In this document: positions 58,764 through 64,000 of the stretch, in pieces
Position numbering within the stretch: position 1 is the first letter of the stretch
Layout: the number at the start of each line of letters is the position of its first letter
Assembly: GCA_002168225.1 (NCBI GenBank)
Contig: NHBH01000009.1
Coordinates: forward strand, 629,609 to 693,608
From: Micavibrio sp. TMED2
GTDB taxonomy: Bacteria > Pseudomonadota > Alphaproteobacteria > TMED2
Length of the DNA stretch: 64,000 nt
Reading direction: 5' to 3'
Position numbers and translations under genes: made by a program
The notes under the pieces: model-generated
Told to the model about the DNA's origin: nothing
The model's input: the letters and a program-made list of their open reading frames with translations, nothing else
Databases searched by the model: none

Positions 58764-59474
58764 ATGAGTGACCAGCCCCAGAATATCGAACTCTATAAAG
58801 TGGTTGAGAAGGCCAGCCAACTGGTGGCCGAGATCCAGCAGGCTTCCAATACCAATCAGGACCGGATGGGCTATGTGACCCGTCGATCCGATCGTCGTCT
58901 CGCCAATCCGATGCGATTGGCCAAGATATGGTCGGAAGGCCAGTTGCAGGAAGTCGAGGATGCCTTCGACAAGGCCCGCGATGGCCAGATGACCGAGAAG
59001 ATGAAGGCGGATATTGCCGATGCCTCGAAGCGTCGGCGTGGCAAGGGCCGTCGCCGGGCGGGTGATCCGATCCATCATTACCGTGAGCAGCTGTTCGGTC
59101 TCTGGAATAACATCAGGGGCGATAGTGGCTTCAAGAATGCGACCAAGCGGGTCAAATCCTCGATCAGCCAGGCTGGCAAGGAAGCCAGGCAACTGCAGAA
59201 AGAGGGTAAAAAGCTCGACCTGATGCTGAACAAGACGATCGCGGCGGTACGGGATATGAAGCACGCCATGGCGGCCGGCATCCGTCAGGTGCCTTACAAT
59301 GCCATTCTTGATGCCGGGCCTAATGTATCGCTCGAACACCGTGTGTCAGCGGTTCACGATGTCAGTGTCAAAGCCATGGCCCGGGCCCAGCCGGAAGCGG
59401 TCCCAAGTGCAGCACCTTCACCCAATATGGGCGGTGGCGGTGGCGGCGGATCATCGGATCATTGGCAGGAGTAA
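58764..59474 (+). CDS. Hypothetical basic helical protein with Gly-rich tail
   Basis: A 236-residue protein. It is strongly basic and helical (KRRRGKGRRRAG at about residues 92-103; SISQAGKEARQLQKEGKKLD) and ends with a run of seven Gly before SSDHWQE. There is no signal peptide or membrane segment. Nucleic-acid binding or structural roles are possible. It is 63 bases after enzyme 4 on the same strand and may belong to the same transcript, or to the type IV secretion genes that follow. Family not recognised. Confidence 0.7.
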   Translation: MSDQPQNIELYKVVEKASQLVAEIQQASNTNQDRMGYVTRRSDRRLANPMRLAKIWSEGQLQEVEDAFDKARDGQMTEKMKADIADASKRRRGKGRRRAGDPIHHYREQLFGLWNNIRGDSGFKNATKRVKSSISQAGKEARQLQKEGKKLDLMLNKTIAAVRDMKHAMAAGIRQVPYNAILDAGPNVSLEHRVSAVHDVSVKAMARAQPEAVPSAAPSPNMGGGGGGGSSDHWQE

Positions 59475-59517
59475 TCCCGCGATATTCGGCCTTGGCTTTG
59501 CTGCCAACTGACCGGTA

Positions 59518-60084
59518 TCAGGCTTTTGCCGGTTTCTTCTTTTTCTTGGCCGCAGTGAGCTTGGGCGTTGGGGCCAGATCGAGGCTGTGAATGCTCACAG
59601 GCCACCATTCGCGCATGTTGCTGATGAAATATTTCAGTTCGCCAAGGCGTTTCGTCCGGATTTGCCAGGCTCGAAACGCGCTGCGGAATGAGCCGATGGC
59701 AAGAACCGAGGCGGGTGCGATCGCCATTATGGCGACAAAGAAGTCTGCCAGGGTTGTCAGCGTCAGCATGAGAAATGCCACATAGAGCAGGGCTGCAATC
59801 ATGGCTACGAATAACAGGATGGCGGTCAATCGTTGGCGCCGGTATGCCGACAGCAGATCCTTTTCAGTCAGCCCCTGACGGGCGATCGCATCCTCAAAAG
59901 TCTCATGACGCGGCGCGCCCTCGTTGCGCGTAATGGCTTCCAACATGCTGTAAGCAAGCGTCGCCGAGGATTTTACGTCATTGATCGGGAAGAAACGGCG
60001 CTGGACCCAGCCGCTGAAGTTGCGTTTCTTCTTCTGGTTACCGGAGGAGGCTGAATCGTCGGCTGAAGATGTTTGATCGGACAT
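59518..60084 (-). CDS. IcmV/TraX-like two-helix membrane protein
   Basis: About 188 residues from ATG 60084 (a TTG 11 codons upstream is less likely). A basic N-terminus precedes ETFEDAIARQGLTEKDLLSAYRRQ (residues 61-84), two adjacent transmembrane helices (about 86-108 and 112-133) and FRSAFRAWQIRTKRLGELKYF. The E-[ST]-FE-x-A-x4-L-x-E-x-DL segment before a helical hairpin, then an F-x-R-x-W-Q-I-x3-[KR]-LG segment, is how I remember IcmV proteins of Dot/Icm systems. The tail is Lys-rich. It supports an I-type secretion system in this genome; a profile search is needed for certainty. Confidence 0.55.
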   Translation of the reverse strand: MSDQTSSADDSASSGNQKKKRNFSGWVQRRFFPINDVKSSATLAYSMLEAITRNEGAPRHETFEDAIARQGLTEKDLLSAYRRQRLTAILLFVAMIAALLYVAFLMLTLTTLADFFVAIMAIAPASVLAIGSFRSAFRAWQIRTKRLGELKYFISNMREWWPVSIHSLDLAPTPKLTAAKKKKKPAKA

Positions 60085-60185
60085 GTGGACAAGAAACTTT
60101 GCGCTGGAAACCCGCAACAGCTGTTGCGGCCTGATAAACCCTGTTTACCAGCAAATTCTACCAGATCAAATTGTCAGATGTAGCA

Positions 60186-61382
60186 TCAGAAGTTTGCTTC
60201 GCTGATGCGTCCGGTATTTGTCTCGTAGCGCTGTTGTGATTCTGCAGCCTGGATCGTGGCAATCATGGCGGCATTGTACTGGTGAAGCTCAAAACGCTGC
60301 CATTTGATCATCATCCGGGTTGCACGGATGGCAACGATCTGTTTCAGGACAGCTGTCGGATCAGCGATTGTATGGGTGTGGGTCATCCATTTTGGATTGG
60401 ACAGCCGGTATTTCGAGGCAAAGCCGAGTACCTCAAGGAAGCTGGACCCGGTTGCATCAGGCGACAGGTCGCTCAGATAATCCGGGACACCGCCTTCCTG
60501 ACCACTGATCAGTTTGCGCATGGTTTCGGCCCATGCGGCAATCTCTCCATCCGAAACCTCTGCCCGGAGTGCTACCAGATGCTGGCAGGTACCGAGGGAA
60601 AGGGCCATCCTTGCATCTCTGGTTTCGCGATCCTGATACTTCACGCTTTCTCTGGGTGCCTCGGATGTCGGGTAGTCTACGGTCGGGTTGCTGCCGATCA
60701 GTGCCCGGCAGAAATCGATAGCGGCATTGCGAAACTTCTCCGACAACACGCTGTATTCGTAAATCGATTCTGCGCGGGTATGGGCATTCTGAAGCTCTGC
60801 ATCAACTGCTTCGCACAACCCAAGTTCGGCTTCACGCTCGCCGCAATACAGTTGCTGCTGCCGCTCTATGGTTTTGCGGGCATTGGCGGCGGTTGTATTG
60901 GCGGTTGTTTCATCCAGTCCGCGAAGCCATTCGATATTTTGCTCCATAATGGCTTTATTTGTGGAGTAGGTGGTAGCTTCAACACCACCAGCAACGCTGG
61001 CAACAGTGGCCTGAAACTTGTCGTCAGGTGATTCCGTATTCGCCAGGCTTTGGGTGAATGACATGCTGCTTCTGTCAGCCTGAGCCTTGACCATCGTTTG
61101 ATAGCTGTCTGTTTCGACATTGACCTGTGTATTGCCGTTGATCTGGGCATTCAATGCCGAGAAGTTGTTGGCAAGCAGGATATAGGTCCAGGCAATCCAA
61201 GTCTCGACATAACCGGTAATGGTCAGACCGGTCAGTTGAACCATGGCAGCACTGGCACCGCAAGGGCAGCCCCAGCTCTTGGCCTGCCGGAAGGCCATGC
61301 CTGCCGTGGAGGCAATGCCGAGGCATACGACAATTACCAGAATGGACGGTAGTGCCTTTGATGCTCCAGATATGCGTGCCAT
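60186..61382 (-). CDS. Exported helical protein with CxC motif, paralogue A1
   Basis: A 398-residue protein; ATG directly follows AAGGAGG with good spacing. A signal peptide (about residues 1-34) leads to SWGCPCGAS (Cys39, Cys41), a hydrophobic helix at 47-72, and a long helical body containing YCGE (179-182) and a Cys at 190. Further downstream is SVKYQDRETRDARMALSLG. It shares this plan and several motifs with the next gene on the same strand, so the two are paralogues. No family recognised. Its place beside an IcmV-like gene suggests a role in type IV secretion, as inference only. Confidence 0.75.
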   Translation of the reverse strand: MARISGASKALPSILVIVVCLGIASTAGMAFRQAKSWGCPCGASAAMVQLTGLTITGYVETWIAWTYILLANNFSALNAQINGNTQVNVETDSYQTMVKAQADRSSMSFTQSLANTESPDDKFQATVASVAGGVEATTYSTNKAIMEQNIEWLRGLDETTANTTAANARKTIERQQQLYCGEREAELGLCEAVDAELQNAHTRAESIYEYSVLSEKFRNAAIDFCRALIGSNPTVDYPTSEAPRESVKYQDRETRDARMALSLGTCQHLVALRAEVSDGEIAAWAETMRKLISGQEGGVPDYLSDLSPDATGSSFLEVLGFASKYRLSNPKWMTHTHTIADPTAVLKQIVAIRATRMMIKWQRFELHQYNAAMIATIQAAESQQRYETNTGRISEANF

Positions 61383-61419
61383 GTGCTTGCCTCCTTATCC
61401 GAACCCAATAATTTCTGTC

Positions 61420-62571
61420 TTATTGAGCCCGTTCATAGGCTTCATCGGCTTTCGCCGCGACGATGATGGCAAGATTGCCGGCAATTCGCTGGTCAAGTTC
61501 GAAACGCATCCAGTCAGTATAGAGACCGGTTGCTTCCATGATGGTCAGTTCCTTGAGCAGGCCAAGTTCATCAGGCGCGGTAATCATACCTTCCACCCAT
61601 GTTCCATCCTTGAACCGGTATTCATTCTGCAAGGCCATCAGTTCATAAAGGCTCATCCGGGTAGCGTGCTCGTTGGAGCCGTTGAGCTCGGCATCATCAC
61701 TACCGGTCAGGTGCTTGCGCAGGTTATCGGCCAGCTCCTTGTCTTCCTCACCAACCTCGGCCTTGAGGCCGATCAGGTATTCCCAAGTCTCCATGCTGGT
61801 ATCAATCCGCGCATCACGGGTTGTACGCTCGGCCATGCGCATGGCACCGCGCGGGCTGTTATAGACAGAGGCGCTATGGGCGGGCGGGGTAGGGCCCATC
61901 AAAGTGTAGGCAAAATCATTGGTTGCCACAGAAAGCTTCTCATCCAGGGTGTCCTGAGTGAATACCAAAGGCTTGATATGGCCATCGCGGAGTTCCGGAC
62001 GGGAGCCGAGGTCCATATCACTTGCCGCAGGATCACAACGCCCCAAACGCGCAGGCAGTTCTCCACAATACTTTTCTTCCATGTTCTCGGTGCGAGCCCT
62101 GGCATTCGCCGTCGCTGATCCTGCCGTATCCGTGGTCATATTGCGGAGCTGCATGTCATTGGCTTCGCTGAGCTGACGACGAATCTGCAATGATCCCAAG
62201 CTTTTGGGGCCACTCCGGGTGGTTGCATCATATGAGATGCATGGATCATGGGTGTATGTGAAGCCATTGAGGATTTCATGGCGGGCTTCATATCGTGCCA
62301 GTTGGGTATATTCGCTGTTTTGCTGTGTAACGACCTCGGCATTGCTCGATGCCTGCGCGGAAAGGCTGGCATTGAGGGCGCCGAATGACTGGCTGATCAT
62401 CAGGGTCAGCATACCGAAGCCGGCACCGATGGCACCGGTGGAGGTGGCAACCGTACTGGCATAGGCCGGTGGCAGACATCCGCAGGCCTGTGCGGTGCCG
62501 GGCACCATGGTAATGGCAGTGCCGGCAAGAAGCGACGATGCGATAGCGGCTGCGCCAATAGTCCGTTTCAT
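61420..62571 (-). CDS. Exported helical protein with CxC motif, paralogue A2
   Basis: About 383 residues from ATG 62571 (ATG 62577 also possible; GGGGGA fits 62571 better). A signal peptide ending GTAQA is directly followed by CGCLPPAYAS (Cys30, Cys32), which lacks the leucine of a lipobox. A hydrophobic helix at 44-66, ALNASLSAQ, YCGE (168-171) and Cys179, and TTRDARIDTSMETWEYLIGLKAEV all align with the neighbouring paralogue. It is 37 bases upstream of that gene on the minus strand and probably co-transcribed. Confidence 0.75.
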   Translation of the reverse strand: MKRTIGAAAIASSLLAGTAITMVPGTAQACGCLPPAYASTVATSTGAIGAGFGMLTLMISQSFGALNASLSAQASSNAEVVTQQNSEYTQLARYEARHEILNGFTYTHDPCISYDATTRSGPKSLGSLQIRRQLSEANDMQLRNMTTDTAGSATANARARTENMEEKYCGELPARLGRCDPAASDMDLGSRPELRDGHIKPLVFTQDTLDEKLSVATNDFAYTLMGPTPPAHSASVYNSPRGAMRMAERTTRDARIDTSMETWEYLIGLKAEVGEEDKELADNLRKHLTGSDDAELNGSNEHATRMSLYELMALQNEYRFKDGTWVEGMITAPDELGLLKELTIMEATGLYTDWMRFELDQRIAGNLAIIVAAKADEAYERAQ

Positions 62572-62646
62572 GCTCATATCCCCCAATACTCTTCTATACC
62601 TGTTCAATTCCAAGGCTCCGGTGCCATAGCCCGGAACCGTTAAGTT

Positions 62647-63195
62647 TTATGGTCTGATAATCGGTGTCTGGATGTAGGTCTGGTCAACCGGTGACACCAG
62701 TTCCATCGAGATATTGCCACCCGGAACGCCGCTGCCACGTGTGATGCCAACGCTTACGCCGCCGGTAATCCAGTCGCTATATGTATTGCCGAAGATTTCG
62801 ATCGGGATATCCGGCAACTGGAATTGAGCATTCAACTGCGACAGAATCGCGTCCCATTTCGATTGGATCTGCTGGCACAGCTGATCGATGATCTGGCTAA
62901 GCAGGGCACTGAAATCGGGCCAGGTCAGCATCAGGCCAATATTCATGGCAATGTTCATCAACTGATCAAGGCAATCCACAACCTGCTTCACATGCTTCGG
63001 ATTTGGCAGTGCATCGCGGGCTGATTGCACAAACTGGTCTTTCGCGTGCTCAACCAGACGTTCCACATGGTCGCAAATTTCCGGAATACAGGGGTCGAAA
63101 TCGGCTGCCCGTGACTGTTGCGGGGCCATGACAATAACGCCGGCAACCAGCGTACAGATGGTTAGGCCCAACAGGCGAATAAACATCTTATTCAT
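62647..63195 (-). CDS. Small exported protein, paralogue B1
   Basis: About 182 residues. ATG 63195 is chosen because it starts MNKMFIRLLGLTICTLV, a clear signal peptide, and GGGGGC precedes it. The mature protein has DPCIPEICDH near its start, then PKHVKQVVDCLDQLMNIAMN, FSALLSQIIDQL, QLPDIPIEIFGNTYSDW and a Gly-rich C-terminal strand region. It clearly shares these with the next gene. Function not recognised. Confidence 0.78.
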   Translation of the reverse strand: MNKMFIRLLGLTICTLVAGVIVMAPQQSRAADFDPCIPEICDHVERLVEHAKDQFVQSARDALPNPKHVKQVVDCLDQLMNIAMNIGLMLTWPDFSALLSQIIDQLCQQIQSKWDAILSQLNAQFQLPDIPIEIFGNTYSDWITGGVSVGITRGSGVPGGNISMELVSPVDQTYIQTPIIRP

Positions 63196-63284
63196 TTCAA
63201 AGCCCCCAACTTGGATCAATTCCGGTTTCTATCTCATTGATAGGATGACCGGGGCCAACACATGTCGGTCCCGGTCCCAAAAGC

Positions 63285-63881
63285 TTACGGTATAATGGAT
63301 GGTCTGGTGTAGCGGGTGGTGCCTACCGGTGTGTTCAGATCAATGCTGATCTCACCGGCCGGTGCACCGCGGACCAGGCCACCACTGATTGATCCGCCGA
63401 ACAACGTCACATCATTGCCGAAAATATTGGCTGTAATGTTTGGCAACTGGATATTTGCCTGAATCTCGCTGACGATCTTGTCAACAGCGCGGGTTGCCGC
63501 CTCGCAAGCCCGATTGATCAGGTCCGAGAGAATGTTTGAGAGCAGGGCAGTCCAGTTCAGACCAAAAATGGCGCTGACACTCAGGCCGACATTGAGCAGG
63601 TCAGTGAGGCAGTTCACAATCTGCTTCACATGCTTCGGCTCGACAAACCAGAGCGGGATCATCTCGATATATTTGGACACTGCCGCCTCAATACGGCTTT
63701 CCAGCTGTTGGCGCCGGTCTGCAGGGCATGGATCATTGCCGGACGGATAAAGATCCGCGAGACCGAGAGTAAAGTTGCCCTGGAATGACGTATCAAAAGC
63801 CTTCGCCTGTGATGGCGCCATGGCTGATAAAACAATCGTTACCATAGCCACTGCTATACCCAGCATCATACTGCGTAACAT
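63285..63881 (-). CDS. Small exported protein, paralogue B2
   Basis: A 198-residue protein; ATG after GGGGGTAAGG. Signal peptide about residues 1-28 (cleaved after AKA). NDPCPADRRQQLE, EPKHVKQIVNCLTDLLNVGL, WTALLSNILSDLINRAC, IQLPNITANIFGND and a Gly-rich end mirror paralogue B1. The shared pair of cysteines (DPC and N/D-CL) may form a disulfide. It is the first gene of the minus-strand group in this window; its promoter would lie in the last 119 bases, where I see no other gene. Confidence 0.78.
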   Translation of the reverse strand: MLRSMMLGIAVAMVTIVLSAMAPSQAKAFDTSFQGNFTLGLADLYPSGNDPCPADRRQQLESRIEAAVSKYIEMIPLWFVEPKHVKQIVNCLTDLLNVGLSVSAIFGLNWTALLSNILSDLINRACEAATRAVDKIVSEIQANIQLPNITANIFGNDVTLFGGSISGGLVRGAPAGEISIDLNTPVGTTRYTRPSIIP

Positions 63882-64000
63882 GATCCTTACCCCCTTTTGA
63901 TTGCGTCCTGGATCAACGCCAATCGCTCAACTGCAAAAACTTTATACATTAAATCAAGGCGCGCAAGATGTCTTAGCGAGTCCCGAACGACCCGTCCGGC

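Noticed and set aside
63247-63276. GC-rich inverted repeat (GACCGGGG/CCCGGTC) between the two small exported proteins as a terminator
   Set aside because: Imperfect stem and no T-run on the minus strand, so function cannot be assigned.

Overview
The window looks like a chromosomal segment of an alphaproteobacterium with moderately high GC, probably a Rhodospirillales-like or Micavibrio-like lineage; the exact taxon cannot be fixed by eye. Indicators are the gene order yebC-ruvCAB-ybgC-tolQRAB-pal-cpoB-tilS-ftsH-folP-glmM, zapA followed by 6S RNA and 5-formyltetrahydrofolate cyclo-ligase, the alphaproteobacterial type of SerC next to SerA, HisZ beside PurA, and an rpoH-type sigma factor next to an RluD-type pseudouridine synthase. 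No tRNA, rRNA, insertion sequence, prophage or CRISPR array was seen.

Layout. 1-9 kb: a DUF1302 outer-membrane protein cut by the window edge, an exported cyclophilin, a phosphotransferase/DUF6285 pair, a thiamine-diphosphate enzyme, an AMP-binding enzyme with a degenerate P-loop, and two DotI/IcmL-like inner-membrane proteins typical of I-type (Dot/Icm-like) type IV secretion or conjugation. 9-15 kb: gapdh and transketolase on the minus strand, then a ZapA-associated coiled-coil protein, zapA, 6S RNA, fau, a YmdB-type phosphodiesterase and a CheY-like regulator. 15-31 kb: Holliday-junction resolution, the Tol-Pal envelope system, tRNA-Ile lysidine synthesis, FtsH, folate and cell-wall precursor genes, and a MaoC-type hydratase. 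31-46 kb: an unknown 583-residue protein, serine biosynthesis, an FG-GAP protein, hisZ, purA, a pseudokinase/membrane protein pair, rpoH, rluD and a family 9 glycosyltransferase.

46-64 kb is the accessory part and the most interesting. It begins with an unknown protein, two pilin-like membrane-anchored proteins and a 1162-residue PilV-like pilus tip protein with a repeat-rich shaft, all richer in AT than the backbone. After a clear terminator comes a backbone-GC cluster of four radical SAM/SPASM enzymes around a 159-residue peptide. That peptide ends in four cysteines spaced every four residues (CYSN-CHGA-CHGA-CHGS) and is followed by a 233-residue partner protein. This has the architecture of a ribosomally made, radical-SAM-modified peptide (RiPP) system that I cannot assign to a described class. 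The precursor also carries a signal-peptide-like segment, so the product may act outside the cytoplasm.

The window closes with an unknown basic protein, an IcmV/TraX-like two-helix membrane protein and two pairs of exported paralogues with conserved cysteines. With the DotI/IcmL pair at 8 kb and the PilM/PilV-like genes at 47-52 kb, they suggest that parts of an I-type type IV secretion apparatus are scattered over this chromosome. Any link between that apparatus and the radical SAM peptide is an inference from proximity only.
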